From Sedimenticola sp. (lineage in GTDB: Bacteria; Pseudomonadota; Gammaproteobacteria; Chromatiales; Chromatiaceae): a stretch of 47,396 nt of DNA. The first letter of the stretch is position 1, and each line of letters starts with the position of its first letter. The notes below the pieces were generated by a model. It had not been told where the DNA came from and did no database searches. It saw only the letters and a program-made list of their open reading frames with translations. The stretch is taken from assembly GCA_026989135.1 (NCBI GenBank), contig JALSJZ010000138.1, positions 1-47,396 of the forward strand, written 5' to 3'. Positions 37,956 through 47,396 of the stretch are shown here, piece by piece. The translations under genes were made by a program, and so were the position numbers.

Positions 37956-39458
37956 ATGAACAAAGAGATATTAATGGTTGTTGATGCGGTTTCTAATGAG
38001 AAATCTATCGGCAAAGAGGTCATATATGAGGCAATCGAGATTGCCTTGGCCACGGCTACGCGCAAGAAAAGCCCAGGCGATATTGATATTAGAGTTGCGA
38101 TTGACCGTGCGGACGGCTCCTACGAAACCTTTCGGCGCTGGCTGGTGATAGAGGAGTTTGATGAAGAGCATGACAACCCGGATGCCCAGATCACACTGGA
38201 AGATGCACGCCAGGATCATCCGGATATCCAGGTGGGTGAATATATAGAGGAACCTGTTGAATCCATCGCCTTTGGACGGATTGCAGCTCAAACCGCGAAA
38301 CAGGTGATCGTTCAGAAGGTGCGAGAGGCGGAAAGGGCAAAGGTCGTAGAGGCCTATCAGGAGCGCAAAGGTGAGCTGGTGACCGGTGTAGTCAAACGGG
38401 TGGATCGCGGCCAGATTCTGCTGGATTTGGGAGGCAACGCAGAGGCGTTGATCCCAAGAGAGGAGATGATCTCCCGTGAATCTGTACGCACAGGTGACCG
38501 TATCAGGGGTTATCTGTATGACATCCGGGCAGAGCAGCGCGGCCCACAGCTCTATGTCAGCCGTACCTGCCCCGAGCTGTTGATAGAGCTTTTTAAACTC
38601 GAAGTGCCAGAGGTCGGCGAAGGACTTATTGACATCATTGACGCGGCGCGTGATACCGGGCTACGGGCAAAAATTGCCGTACGTGCGATAGATCAGCGTA
38701 TCGACCCGGTGGGTGCCTGTGTGGGCATGCGCGGCTCTCGGGTCCAGGCCGTCTCCAATGAGCTGGGCGGCGAGCGGGTAGACATCATCCTGTGGAATGA
38801 GAATCCTGCCCAGTTTGTGATCAATGCCATGTCACCTGCAGAGGTGGTCTCAATCGTTGTGGATGAGGATGCGCACAGCATGGATGTCGCCGTAAATGAG
38901 GATCAGCTCTCCCAGGCTATCGGAAGGGGCGGGCAGAATGTGCGGCTGGCAAGTGAGCTGACAGGGTGGAATCTGAATGTCATGACCGTAGAGCAGGCGG
39001 CTGAAAAGAGTGAAGATGAGGCGCGCTCCCTGATTGAAAACTTTATGAAACAGCTGGATGTGGATGAAGAGGTTGCAGTCATCCTGGTGCAGGAGGGCTT
39101 CTCATCCGTTGATGAGGTGGCCTATGTCCCGCTGAGTGAAATGCTTGAGATTGAAGAGTTTGATCAGGCCATCGTTGAGGAGCTGCGTGGGCGGGCCAAA
39201 GAGGTGCTGTTAACCCAGGCCATTGCAAAGGAAGAGGTTCTCTCTGAGGCAGAGCCTGAAGCCGACCTGCTTGAGATGAAAGGCATGGATAAAGAGTTGG
39301 CCTATGTGCTGGCCAGCCGCGGCATCAAAACCATGGATGATCTGGCCGAGCAATCCGTTGACGAGTTGATGGATATTGATGAGATGGATGAAGAGCGTGC
39401 AGGTGAGTTAATCATGACAGCGCGCGAGCCCTGGTTTGCTGAAGAGCAACAGGGATAA
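37956..39458 (+). CDS. nusA: transcription termination/antitermination protein NusA
   Basis: RNA-polymerase-binding elongation factor. 500 residues. N-terminal polymerase-binding domain (1-125), S1 domain (about 135-200: [22 protein letters not shown]), and two KH domains (about 200-345: [17 protein letters not shown] ... [19 protein letters not shown]). The two C-terminal acidic repeats (about 360-495) have the helix-hairpin-helix-like [20 protein letters not shown]. The full domain set matches the E. coli protein. The ATG at 37956 is 16 nt after rimP. In E. coli NusA feeds back on this operon; the terminators upstream make that possible here. Confidence 0.96.
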   Translation: MNKEILMVVDAVSNEKSIGKEVIYEAIEIALATATRKKSPGDIDIRVAIDRADGSYETFRRWLVIEEFDEEHDNPDAQITLEDARQDHPDIQVGEYIEEPVESIAFGRIAAQTAKQVIVQKVREAERAKVVEAYQERKGELVTGVVKRVDRGQILLDLGGNAEALIPREEMISRESVRTGDRIRGYLYDIRAEQRGPQLYVSRTCPELLIELFKLEVPEVGEGLIDIIDAARDTGLRAKIAVRAIDQRIDPVGACVGMRGSRVQAVSNELGGERVDIILWNENPAQFVINAMSPAEVVSIVVDEDAHSMDVAVNEDQLSQAIGRGGQNVRLASELTGWNLNVMTVEQAAEKSEDEARSLIENFMKQLDVDEEVAVILVQEGFSSVDEVAYVPLSEMLEIEEFDQAIVEELRGRAKEVLLTQAIAKEEVLSEAEPEADLLEMKGMDKELAYVLASRGIKTMDDLAEQSVDELMDIDEMDEERAGELIMTAREPWFAEEQQG

Positions 39459-39482
39459 AGGGTACTCTGGAGGTTCATCCAA

Positions 39483-42116
39483 ATGAATGAAGTGACAATA
39501 AGACAATTTGCTACAGATGTTGGTATCCCTGTTGATCGCCTGCTCAGCCAGCTGAGCGATGCGGGCGTGGAAAAAAGTGATCCGGATGCGAGCATCTCAG
39601 AAGAAGAGAAGGTCAATCTGCTGAACTATCTGCGTGATAGCCACGGTAAATCCGGTGAGCTTTCAACCGGCGAACCGAAAAAGATCACGCTAAAGAGAAA
39701 AACAGTCAGCCAACTACGCCAGCCGGTTGCCCAGGCAGGAAGAGCCTCGGGCAGGGCGACTGTCAGCCCTCGAGCGCGGGGTGGCAAGACCGTGAATGTT
39801 GAGGTACGCCGCAAACGCACCTATGTGAAGCGGGGCGCCGTTGCTGATAATGAGCAGGAGTCTCAGGAGGCGGAAGCCGCAAAGATAGCACTTGCAGAGC
39901 AGGCCGAAGCCAGACGCAAGATAGAGCTGGAAGATGAGGCCCGGCGGGCTGCGGAAAATGAGCGCAGGGAAAAAGAGGCGGCGCTTCGCCAGGCTGACGA
40001 AGAGGCCAAGCGGGCAGAAGCTGAGGTCAAGCGCCTGCAGGAGGAGGCAGAGCAGCGCGAGCAGGAGCAGGCTGTGGCCAACCAGGCCGCTGAGCGAGCC
40101 AAAAGCACAGAGCCTGCCAAACCGGCAAAGGGTAAGGCACAGCCAGCAGATAAAGATGCTGACAAAACGACCAAATATAAATCCAAGACAAAACCAAAAG
40201 AGTCCGGCAAGGAGCAAGGCAAAGGGGCGCGCAGGCGCGAAGAGCTGCACGTTACAGCGGCAAAGCGCGGGCGTCGTAAACAGAAGTCTGCCAGACGCCA
40301 CTCCGTTGCCTCTCACCAACAGCAGGATGCCGAACATGGCTTTGTGAGGCCCACGGCTCCGGTGATCTACACAATTGAGATTCCTGAAAATATCTCGGTG
40401 GGTGATCTGGCACAGAAGATGTCTGTCAAGGCTGCTGAAGTGATCAAGACACTGATGAAGATGGGATCAATGGTGACGATCAACCAGATCCTGGATCGTG
40501 ATACAGCCACTCTGGTGGTGGAAGAGATGGGGCATAAAGCGACTGTTGCTAAAGATGAGAGCCTGGAAGATGAGCTGCTCATACAGGCGGAAGAGACAGG
40601 CAAAAAAGAGCCGCGTGCGCCTGTTGTCACCATCATGGGGCATGTAGATCACGGCAAAACATCACTCCTGGATTACATAAAATCCACCCATGTTGCAGAT
40701 GGCGAGGCCGGTGGTATTACGCAGCATATCGGTGCCTATCATGTGAATACGGATAAAGGGATGATCACCTTTCTCGATACGCCGGGGCATGCTGCATTCA
40801 GCGCAATGCGTGCGCGTGGAGCCAAGGTTACCGATATTATCGTACTGGTCGTTGCTGCGGATGATGGTGTGATGCCGCAGACCAAAGAGGCCATTCAGCA
40901 CGCAAAGGCGGCAGAGGTGCCGCTGCTGATTGCCGTCAACAAGATGGACAAACCGGATGCCAATCCCGATCGAGTCATGCAGGAGTTATCCCAGGAGGAG
41001 GTTATCCCTGAGGATTGGGGCGGCGACACCATGTTCGTCAACGTCTCTGCCAAGACAGGGGAGGGCATTGATGACCTGCTGGATGCCATCTCACTGCAAT
41101 CCGAGGTGTTGGAGCTGGAGGCGGTGGTCGAAGGGCCGGCTCGTGGCGTGATTGTTGAATCCCGGCTCGATCGCGGTCGTGGCCCGGTGGCAACGGTGCT
41201 GGTGCAATCCGGGACACTCAACCGTGGCGATATCCTGGTCAGTGGCCAGGAGTCCGGCCGGGTGCGCGCCATGTTTGATGAGAGCGGCAAGCCGGTTAAA
41301 TCGGCAGGCCCATCCTTTCCCGTTGAGGTGCTTGGGCTATCCGGTGTGCCCAATGCGGGCGATGACACCATGGCGGTAGCCGATGAGCGACAGGCGCGTG
41401 AAGTGACTGCGCTACGCCAGGAAAAGATGCGTGATAGCCGCCTGGCTGCCCAGAAGGCCGCCAAACTTGACGAACTCTTCTCCCAGATGGAGCAGGGTGA
41501 GGTGAACTACGTCAACCTGATTGTCAAGGCGGATGTACAGGGCAGCGTCGAAGCACTCAAGGATTCATTGACCAAGATTGGCGCGGACGATGTCAAGGTC
41601 AAAGTGGTCGCCTCCGGTGTGGGGGGTATCAATGAGTCCGATGCCAACCTGGCCGTCACCTCAAATGCCATCATCATCGGCTTTAATGTGCGAGCAGATG
41701 CCTCGGCGCGCAAGGTCATTGAAGAGAAAGAGCTGGATCTTCGTTACTACAGCATCATCTACGAGGTGATCGATGATGTTAAGAGCGCCATCGTCGGCAT
41801 GCTCTCCCCTGAAATCCGCGAAGAGATCGTGGGTCTGGCCGAGGTGCGGGATGTCTTCCGCTCTTCAAAACTGGGCTCTATTGCTGGCTGCATGGTGGTT
41901 GAAGGTGTTGTAAAACGTAACAATCCAATCCGGGTGCTGCGTGACAATGTGGTGATCTACGAAGGTGCGCTGGAGTCACTGCGCCGCTTTAAAGAGGATG
42001 CGCAGGAGGTCAAGAGCGGTATGGAGTGCGGCATCGGCGTGAAGAACTACAATGATGTGAAGCCGGGCGACCAGATCGAGGTTTTCGAGCATACCGAAGT
42101 GGCAAGAGAACTCTAA
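39483..42116 (+). CDS. infB: translation initiation factor IF-2
   Basis: GTPase that places fMet-tRNA on the 30S subunit. 877 residues. An IF2-N domain is at 1-50 ([21 protein letters not shown]). A long Ala/Glu/Lys coiled-coil linker covers about 120-290, and a second IF2-N-like domain lies at about 295-355. G1 GHVDHGKT is at 386-393. DTPGH (G3) and NKMD (G4) follow, then domains II-IV (ending [16 protein letters not shown]). The linker has high Lys/Glu content, as in other proteobacteria. It starts 24 nt after nusA and ends 3 nt before rbfA. Internal starts for shorter IF-2 forms are possible but cannot be told from sequence. Confidence 0.96.
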   Translation: MNEVTIRQFATDVGIPVDRLLSQLSDAGVEKSDPDASISEEEKVNLLNYLRDSHGKSGELSTGEPKKITLKRKTVSQLRQPVAQAGRASGRATVSPRARGGKTVNVEVRRKRTYVKRGAVADNEQESQEAEAAKIALAEQAEARRKIELEDEARRAAENERREKEAALRQADEEAKRAEAEVKRLQEEAEQREQEQAVANQAAERAKSTEPAKPAKGKAQPADKDADKTTKYKSKTKPKESGKEQGKGARRREELHVTAAKRGRRKQKSARRHSVASHQQQDAEHGFVRPTAPVIYTIEIPENISVGDLAQKMSVKAAEVIKTLMKMGSMVTINQILDRDTATLVVEEMGHKATVAKDESLEDELLIQAEETGKKEPRAPVVTIMGHVDHGKTSLLDYIKSTHVADGEAGGITQHIGAYHVNTDKGMITFLDTPGHAAFSAMRARGAKVTDIIVLVVAADDGVMPQTKEAIQHAKAAEVPLLIAVNKMDKPDANPDRVMQELSQEEVIPEDWGGDTMFVNVSAKTGEGIDDLLDAISLQSEVLELEAVVEGPARGVIVESRLDRGRGPVATVLVQSGTLNRGDILVSGQESGRVRAMFDESGKPVKSAGPSFPVEVLGLSGVPNAGDDTMAVADERQAREVTALRQEKMRDSRLAAQKAAKLDELFSQMEQGEVNYVNLIVKADVQGSVEALKDSLTKIGADDVKVKVVASGVGGINESDANLAVTSNAIIIGFNVRADASARKVIEEKELDLRYYSIIYEVIDDVKSAIVGMLSPEIREEIVGLAEVRDVFRSSKLGSIAGCMVVEGVVKRNNPIRVLRDNVVIYEGALESLRRFKEDAQEVKSGMECGIGVKNYNDVKPGDQIEVFEHTEVAREL

Positions 42117-42119
42117 AAT

Positions 42120-42494
42120 ATGGCGCGTGAATTCAGCAGAACAGAGCGTGTCGGGTCGCAGATGCAACGTGAACTGTCGGTTCTGGTGCGTGATGATCTT
42201 AAAGATCCACGCCTGGGCATGGTGACGATTCAGGAGGTGCGTGTGGTGCGCGATTTTTCACATGCCAAGGTCTTTTTCACGACCATGGGCAGTGAGAGTG
42301 ACCATCTGGCTACCACACAAATCATGAATAAAAGCGCCTCATTCCTGCGCCATGAGCTTGGGCACAGAATGAAGCTCAGAACCATTCCGCAGTTAAAGTT
42401 TGTCTATGATGACTCCATTGAACATGGCGCCCGCCTTTCGACGATGATTGAAGAGGCGGTAGAGGCAGATCAGGCAAAGCATCAGGAAGAGTAA
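42120..42494 (+). CDS. rbfA: ribosome-binding factor A
   Basis: KH-fold protein needed for 16S rRNA processing and cold adaptation. 124 residues. Family blocks: EFSRTERVGSQMQRELSVL, LKDPRLGMVTIQEVRVVRDFSHAKVFF, RHELGHRMKLRTIPQLKFVYDDSIEHG. The ATG at 42120 is 3 nt after the infB stop; its TAA overlaps the truB ATG (TAATG). Length and order match the standard operon. Confidence 0.95.
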   Translation: MAREFSRTERVGSQMQRELSVLVRDDLKDPRLGMVTIQEVRVVRDFSHAKVFFTTMGSESDHLATTQIMNKSASFLRHELGHRMKLRTIPQLKFVYDDSIEHGARLSTMIEEAVEADQAKHQEE

Positions 42495-43408
42495 TGGGTC
42501 GCCGACACCAAAAACCACGGGGACGGGATGTTCAGGGCATTCTGTTGTTGGACAAGCCCCTGGGTGTATCCTCAAACGCTGCACTACAGCAGGTTAAAAA
42601 GATCTTTCGTGCGCGCAAGGCAGGACATACGGGCAGTCTTGATCCGCTGGCAAATGGTCTTCTGCCCATCTGTTTTGGTGCAGCCACCAAGATCTCAGCC
42701 TTCCTGCTGGATGCCAACAAGCGCTACCGGGTAAAGGTAAGGCTGGGCATCACAACCACAACGGCGGATACCGAAGGTGAAATCCTCGAGAACCGTCCCT
42801 GTGACGGTATCACGGAACAGGATATCCGCACCGTGTTAAAGAGGTTTTCCGGAGAGATTCAACAGCTGCCGCCGATGTACTCCGCGTTGAAGCACAAGGG
42901 CGAGCGGCTCTACAAGCTGGCGCGCAAAGGCATTGAGGTAGAGCGCGAACCCCGTACCGTGACCATCCATGAGATCACCCTGCTGTCTGCTGACCTGCCA
43001 GAGTTTGAGCTGGATGTAAAATGCTCGAAAGGCACCTATATTCGAACGCTGGCAGAGGATATTGGCGAGCAGCTGGGCTGTGGCGGGCATGTCTCCGCAC
43101 TGCGCCGCACTGGAGTGGGGCCCTTTGGCATAGGCGGCATGGTCGACATGGCCGCCATCGAGTCAACTGCAGATCAGGGGATGGATGCGCTGGATCAACT
43201 GCTGCTGCCCACAGAGAGTGCCATAGCGGACTGGCCGGAGATCCAGCTGACGGCGGATGCCGCCTTCTACCTGCGTCAGGGGCAGGCCGTACTGGTGCCA
43301 CAAGCGCCAACAGAGGGCTGGGTGCGGCTCTATGCGGATAAAACCCAATTTATTGGTGTGGGCCAGATACAGGATGATGGTAAAGTCGCACCCAAACGAT
43401 TAATGTAA
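42494..43408 (+). CDS. truB: tRNA pseudouridine-55 synthase
   Basis: Makes the universal pseudouridine 55 in the T-loop of tRNAs. 304 residues. Catalytic Asp50 is in GHTGSLDPLANGLLP. Other blocks are LDKPLGVSSNAALQQVK, RYRVKVRLGITTTTADTEGE and CSKGTYIRTLAEDIGEQLGCG. A C-terminal PUA-like region follows (about 245-304). The start overlaps rbfA by one base. It is 86 nt upstream of rpsO, whose leader has a GTTGGGG/GGCCAAC hairpin (43437-43460) that may serve S15 autoregulation; this is unproven. Confidence 0.95.
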   Translation: MGRRHQKPRGRDVQGILLLDKPLGVSSNAALQQVKKIFRARKAGHTGSLDPLANGLLPICFGAATKISAFLLDANKRYRVKVRLGITTTTADTEGEILENRPCDGITEQDIRTVLKRFSGEIQQLPPMYSALKHKGERLYKLARKGIEVEREPRTVTIHEITLLSADLPEFELDVKCSKGTYIRTLAEDIGEQLGCGGHVSALRRTGVGPFGIGGMVDMAAIESTADQGMDALDQLLLPTESAIADWPEIQLTADAAFYLRQGQAVLVPQAPTEGWVRLYADKTQFIGVGQIQDDGKVAPKRLM

Positions 43409-43494
43409 ATTTTTTGCAACGCCTCCCTGAACTCATTGTTGGGGTGGCTCCCGGCCAACAGGCCATTTTTACTAAAACTGGAAGGTAATTTCCC
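43409..43494 (+). promoter_or_regulatory. rpsO leader with possible S15-type hairpin
   Basis: 86 nt containing GTTGG ... CCAAC and GGCC-AACA-GGCC pairings near 43437-43466, followed by ATTTTTA. It could form a weak terminator or the S15 autoregulatory fold upstream of rpsO. The alternative pairings are mutually exclusive. Seen by eye only. Confidence 0.4.
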
Positions 43495-43764
43495 ATGACA
43501 ATGAGCGCAGAAGAGAAGAGTGCAATCGTAAAAGAGTATCAGCGTGGCGAAGGTGACACAGGTTCGCCTGAGGTTCAGGCCGCGCTGCTGACAAATCGTA
43601 TCAACCAGCTATCCGGGCACTTTGCAGAGCACAAGCATGATCACCACTCCCGTCGCGGTCTGGTGCGCATGGTCAATTCGCGGCGCAAGCTGCTGGATTA
43701 TCTGAAAGGAAAAGACCTTGAGCGTTATCGTACACTGATTTCCCGTCTTGGCTTACGTCGCTAA
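43495..43764 (+). CDS. rpsO: 30S ribosomal protein S15
   Basis: 89-residue primary 16S-binding protein of the central domain. Blocks [30 protein letters not shown], then [26 protein letters not shown], are the family core. ATG at 43495 with AAGGTAATTTCCC upstream. It is 26 nt before pnp, the conserved rpsO-pnp pair. Confidence 0.97.
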   Translation: MTMSAEEKSAIVKEYQRGEGDTGSPEVQAALLTNRINQLSGHFAEHKHDHHSRRGLVRMVNSRRKLLDYLKGKDLERYRTLISRLGLRR

Positions 43765-43790
43765 TCGACTATTTTACTGAGGAGCATAGT

Positions 43791-45878
43791 GTGACCCAGA
43801 TTAAAAAAGAGTTTCAGTTCGGTGCCCACAAGGTCACCATGGAGACAGGCGAAGTTGCCCGTCAAGCCGATGGCGCTGTCATCATTGACATTGAAGGTAC
43901 GACCGTTCTGGTGACAGCAGTAGGCAGGAAAGAGGCACAACCTGGCCGTGATTTCTTTCCTCTGACCATCAACTATCAAGAGCGGGTCTATGCTGCCGGG
44001 CGTATCCCCGGTGGCTTTTTCCGCCGTGAAGGGCGTCCAACAGAGAAGGATACCCTCACCAGCCGCCTGATTGATCGCCCATTGCGCCCGCTGTTTCCGA
44101 AAGGTTTCCTCAACGAGGTGCAGGTGGTTGCCACGGTGATCTCCCTGAATAAAGAGATTGACCCGGATATCCCTGCATTGATTGGCGCATCGGCCGCACT
44201 GGCCATCTCTGGCATGCCATTCAATGGCCCCATTGGTGCAGCCCGCGTAGGTTATAAAGATGGTCAGTATCTGCTGAATCCCAGCAGATCCGAGCTGGCC
44301 GATTCAGATCTGGATCTGGTGGTTGCAGGGACTGAAAATGCAGTGCTGATGGTTGAGTCAGAAGCAGACCAGCTCTCTGAAGAGGTGATGCTGGGTGCGG
44401 TACTGTTTGGACACGAGCAGATGCAGGTAGCGATCCAGACCATCAATGAGCTGGCGGAAGAGGTCGGCAATCCCTCCTGGGATTGGGCTGCGCCTGAGAA
44501 GGATGCCTCCATTGCTGAGAAGGTTGCTGAGACCTGTGCAGCGGACATAATGGCAGCTTATTCAATTGCTGATAAAATGGCTCGCCAGGATCGCATGAGC
44601 GAGATTCGCACCGCTGTCGTCGAGAAGCTCTGTGGTGATGACGAGGGCGCGCTGCCCGAGTCCGAGGTACGTGATGCCGTGTCAGCACTGGAGAAGCGCA
44701 CCGTGCGTTCCAGAATCCTGGCCGGTGAGCCGCGCATCGACGGGCGTGACACCCGCACCGTGCGCCCCATTCAGGTGCGTACGACCATACTGGAGCGCAC
44801 CCACGGTTCTGCACTCTTTACCCGTGGCGAGACCCAGGCCATCGTGGTGGCCACACTGGGCACCGAGCGCGATTCCCAGATCATCGACGCACTGGAAGGC
44901 GAGTACCGCGAGCGTTTCATGCTGCACTACAATTTCCCTCCCTACTGTGTGGGTGAGACCGGCTTCATGAGTGGCCCCAAACGGCGCGAGATTGGCCACG
45001 GCCGACTGGCAAAACGTGGCATCCAGGCGGTTATGCCAGATGCAGAGACATTCCCGTACTCCATCCGCGTGGTCTCCGAGATCACCGAATCCAACGGCTC
45101 CAGCTCCATGGCCAGCGTCTGCGGCACCAGTCTGGCGCTGATGGACGCCGGCGTACCCATTAAAGCGCCGGTTGCTGGTGTGGCAATGGGGCTGATCAAG
45201 GATGAGGGTGCCTTTGCGGTGCTGACCGACATCCTGGGCGACGAAGATCACCTGGGTGATATGGATTTCAAGGTGGCCGGCACCCATGAGGGCATCACCG
45301 CGTTGCAGATGGACATCAAGATTCAGGGCATCACCCGCGAAATCATGGAGGCAGCGCTGGATCAGGCCAAAGAGGGTCGCCTGCACATCCTGGATGAGAT
45401 GAGCAAGAACCTCGACACCCACCGTGAAGAGATGTCCGAGCATGCCCCGCGCATCCTCTCCATCAAGATCAACCCGGACAAGATCCGTGATGTGATCGGC
45501 AAAGGCGGCGTAACCATTCGCAGCATTACCGAAGAGACAGGTGCCACCATCGACGTCAGTGATGATGGCATAGTCAAGGTCTTCTCGGTTGACCGGGCCG
45601 CCGGTGAAGAGGCCAAAAAACGCATCGAAATGATCACGGCTGATGTCGAAGTAGGCACCATCTACGACGGCAAGGTTGCCCGCCTGATGGACTTTGGTGC
45701 CTTTGTCACCATCCTGCCGGGTAAAGATGGCCTGGTACATATCTCACAAATCTGCGAAGAGCGGGTCGAGAAGGTGAGTGACAAACTCTCTGAAGGCGAC
45801 AAGGTCAAGGTCAAGGTTCTGGAAGTTGATAAACAGGGCCGGATTCGCCTTAGCATGAAGGGTGTTGAACAGGGGTAG
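43791..45878 (+). CDS. pnp: polynucleotide phosphorylase
   Basis: 3'-5' phosphorolytic exoribonuclease of RNA decay, a degradosome partner. 695 residues. Two RNase PH domains (about 1-210 and 315-530), with the active one containing [32 protein letters not shown] domain ([22 protein letters not shown]) and an S1 domain ([26 protein letters not shown]) complete the C-terminus. Start is GTG at 43791 with GAGGAG upstream. Last gene of the operon, with a strong terminator after it. Confidence 0.97.
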   Translation: MTQIKKEFQFGAHKVTMETGEVARQADGAVIIDIEGTTVLVTAVGRKEAQPGRDFFPLTINYQERVYAAGRIPGGFFRREGRPTEKDTLTSRLIDRPLRPLFPKGFLNEVQVVATVISLNKEIDPDIPALIGASAALAISGMPFNGPIGAARVGYKDGQYLLNPSRSELADSDLDLVVAGTENAVLMVESEADQLSEEVMLGAVLFGHEQMQVAIQTINELAEEVGNPSWDWAAPEKDASIAEKVAETCAADIMAAYSIADKMARQDRMSEIRTAVVEKLCGDDEGALPESEVRDAVSALEKRTVRSRILAGEPRIDGRDTRTVRPIQVRTTILERTHGSALFTRGETQAIVVATLGTERDSQIIDALEGEYRERFMLHYNFPPYCVGETGFMSGPKRREIGHGRLAKRGIQAVMPDAETFPYSIRVVSEITESNGSSSMASVCGTSLALMDAGVPIKAPVAGVAMGLIKDEGAFAVLTDILGDEDHLGDMDFKVAGTHEGITALQMDIKIQGITREIMEAALDQAKEGRLHILDEMSKNLDTHREEMSEHAPRILSIKINPDKIRDVIGKGGVTIRSITEETGATIDVSDDGIVKVFSVDRAAGEEAKKRIEMITADVEVGTIYDGKVARLMDFGAFVTILPGKDGLVHISQICEERVEKVSDKLSEGDKVKVKVLEVDKQGRIRLSMKGVEQG

Positions 45879-45900
45879 CCAACCTGTCATGTTTATGCAT

Positions 45901-45931
45901 AAAGAGGGAGCCTTTGGCTCCCTCTTTTTTT
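45901..45931 (+). terminator. intrinsic terminator after pnp
   Basis: AAAGAGGGAGCC (45901-45912), loop TTT, GGCTCCCTCTTT (45916-45927), then a T-run. It lies 22 nt after the pnp stop. Confidence 0.95.
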
Positions 45932-46583
45932 GATGCCTTTGCAACATCAAAAGCAGGGGGGGGGATCTATAGCCAATCAATAATTTAAACTCTTTGTGAG
46001 TTGTAAAATTCGGATAGGCTCTAAATTATTACTGAATCACTGATTCCATTTTTCTGACAAGTCCTACTTGGCTGTCAGGATATTCTGACAGAGAGATGGA
46101 TGAGCACAGATAAACTACTTTTGCCGAGACACTGCTTGATGTGGTTGCAATTGAAACAAAAACAGAAATAAAAACGTCATTGCATTACAAATTGCAATGA
46201 CTTAGATTAAAGGCAGCTGAGGCGGACGGATTCTTAATGGAGCTAGCCTCGATAATAAAAGCTCTTCAATGGAGAATGATGGAATTTAACTTAAGTTATT
46301 CTGATAATTCATAGTTAGTAGCCCCATAAGCAATAATAGACTGAGCATAGCATTAAGTTTAGTGCGAGTGTTTTTTGCTGAACTGCTAGCGGTGCTTGAT
46401 TTGCTAAGTTGAATTGAAAACTACCAGCTGTGAACTATTAGCACTCTCTAATTTTGCTCTGAAATAATACAGATCTGCCAAATGTAGATGCATCAAATCT
46501 ATTTCACTGCGGCTGAATATGAAAATGGAACCTCTAGGAAACTAGAATGTTCGACCAAAAATAGTAAAGGAAAGGGAAAAATA
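45932..46583. other. AT-rich spacer with hairpins, no gene seen
   Basis: About 650 bp without a plausible gene and clearly more AT-rich than the rest. A G-run is at about 45956-45964. CTGTCAG (46072-46078) and CTGACAG (46085-46091) form a 7-bp stem; an earlier CTGACA (46054) could pair alternatively. GTCATTGCA (46176-46184) and TGCAATGAC (46193-46201) form a perfect 9-bp stem. No promoter was called. Its base composition fits the adjacent broken gene. Confidence 0.5.
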
Positions 46584-47396
46584 ATGGGATTCAACGAGCA
46601 ATCTTTGGTATCGAAGAAAATAGTGCCTATGTCTGTTGTTCAACAGATATTGGTGCTTTTCCTGGTGATTCCAATAGCGGCTATGGCTGCCTCTTCTACT
46701 TCTCCTGAAATTCTAAGTCGCACACTTCATGATCGATTTGGTTAGCAGACAAATCTGCTATTGGCAACAGTGAATCAAAGCTTGTATGAAACTGCTGCAC
46801 TTATAAATCAGTTTGTAAAAGCGCATAAGAATGGTGGTTTTAGTGAAGGTGCATTGACTGCGGGTCAAAAAATGCAGATAGATGCCAAATTGCATGAACT
46901 AGAGATTATTCAAGCAGAAGTTAAAACCAGCATCCAACAAACAATATCTGAACATAAATCTGGAGTTATAAAGCGGCATGCACGAAGAAAAATGCTCTTC
47001 CTTCAGGAGCAAGGTCAACCTGTATCGGCACAAAGTGTTACGAACAAAAAAAGCAGACAAAAGCAGAAAAAACCATTTCAACAAAGGCTAGCAAAACGGT
47101 TTGATCATTTAAGTGCTGCCTTGTTGGAAATTCGTAATGCACAAGATACCGCTACAGTGGAAGAGGCCCTTGCTAATGCAGAGAAATTATTAAAAAAATA
47201 TCGTAGAACTGTGGCTAGAAAAGGGGCAGTTGTACTGCCAAAAAATGCAGAGGCACTGCCTGCAAAGCTAACCCATCTTTCGATTCCACTGACAATAATC
47301 TTCGCAAAAACAGACGGATAGAGTTTTCAGCGACCATCCTATGGCACTACAGATTTGATTTCTTGGCTAAGACTTGGGCTCAGACGAGGGTTTTTT
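46584..47396 (+). pseudogene. exported protein gene interrupted by an amber codon, window-truncated
   Basis: From ATG 46584 (good AAAGGAAAGGG upstream) the frame encodes a signal-peptide-like start (KKIVPMSVVQQILVLFLVIP, then AAMAASS, residues 11-37) and stops at TAG 46743-46745 after 53 residues. The same frame stays open from 46746 to the TAG at 47319, about 190 residues of helical, Lys/Gln/Glu-rich sequence (AALINQFVKAHKNGGF ... AKRFDHLSAALLEIRNAQ). Another frame, open from about 47276 to the window end, continues with IEFSATILWHYRFDFL, suggesting a later frameshift. TAG ends normal genes here too, so recoding is unlikely. The family is not recognised; a large surface protein's N-terminus is possible. 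Confidence 0.6.

Noticed and set aside
44682-45740. 352-residue open frame antisense to pnp
   Set aside because: Mirror of the conserved pnp coding frame; no ribosome binding site or family signature.
46743-46745. Amber codon read as pyrrolysine or otherwise recoded
   Set aside because: TAG ends several intact genes in this window (lolA, the HD-GYP gene), no recoding signal is visible, and a second disruption follows downstream.

Overview
The window is chromosomal DNA of a moderately GC-rich gammaproteobacterium. The evidence is the conserved neighbourhoods trxB-x-ftsK-lolA-rarA, holC-pepA next to lptF-lptG, and rimP-nusA-infB-rbfA-truB-rpsO-pnp, all in gammaproteobacterial order and with family-typical protein lengths. 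A complete 2-oxoglutarate dehydrogenase, a proton-translocating transhydrogenase and a two-subunit soluble-type fumarate reductase would fit a facultatively autotrophic, sulfur-oxidiser-like (Chromatiales or symbiont-like) lineage. That placement is inference; no taxonomic marker was searched.

Layout. 1-910: 3' part of an ISNCY-like insertion sequence cut by the window edge. 1140-6751: sucA-sucB-lpdA (2-oxoglutarate dehydrogenase), closed by a terminator. 6896-13265: recB-recD-elbB-yajD, ending at a bidirectional terminator. 13346-18274 (minus): acn-pntA-pntB. 18628-20897 (plus, divergent from acn): Fe-S and flavoprotein subunits of a fumarate reductase/succinate dehydrogenase-like enzyme with no membrane anchor. 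20982-21063: nested inverted repeat. 21172-21540: small membrane-anchored Pro/Ala protein. 21757-22719 (minus): trxB. 22911-30234: ald, ftsK, a GAF/HD-GYP/hemerythrin regulator, lolA, rarA. 30235-30404: intergenic stretch rich in inverted repeats. 30405-31853: SET-domain protein and AmrS-like radical SAM enzyme. 31858-33785 (minus): pepA-holC. 33881-36045: lptF-lptG, converging on an RDD membrane protein. 36720-37079: PilZ-like protein. 37184-37452: strong promoter, non-coding leader and two tandem intrinsic terminators. 37481-45878: rimP-nusA-infB-rbfA-truB-rpsO-pnp, with a terminator. 45932-46583: AT-rich spacer with hairpins. 46584-47396: an exported-protein gene broken by an in-frame amber codon and probably a frameshift.

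How the genes fit together. Central carbon metabolism (2-oxoglutarate dehydrogenase, aconitase, fumarate reductase-like enzyme, alanine dehydrogenase) sits with redox balancing (transhydrogenase, thioredoxin reductase). Between these lie DNA repair and replication genes (RecBD, RarA, HolC, FtsK), envelope biogenesis (LolA, LptFG) and the transcription/translation/RNA-decay operon.

No CRISPR array, rRNA or tRNA was recognised. The most interesting items are the anchor-less fumarate reductase pair, the GAF/HD-GYP/hemerythrin protein inserted into the ftsK-lolA neighbourhood, the promoter-leader-double-terminator module before rimP, the structured region before the SET gene, and the decaying gene at the right edge.
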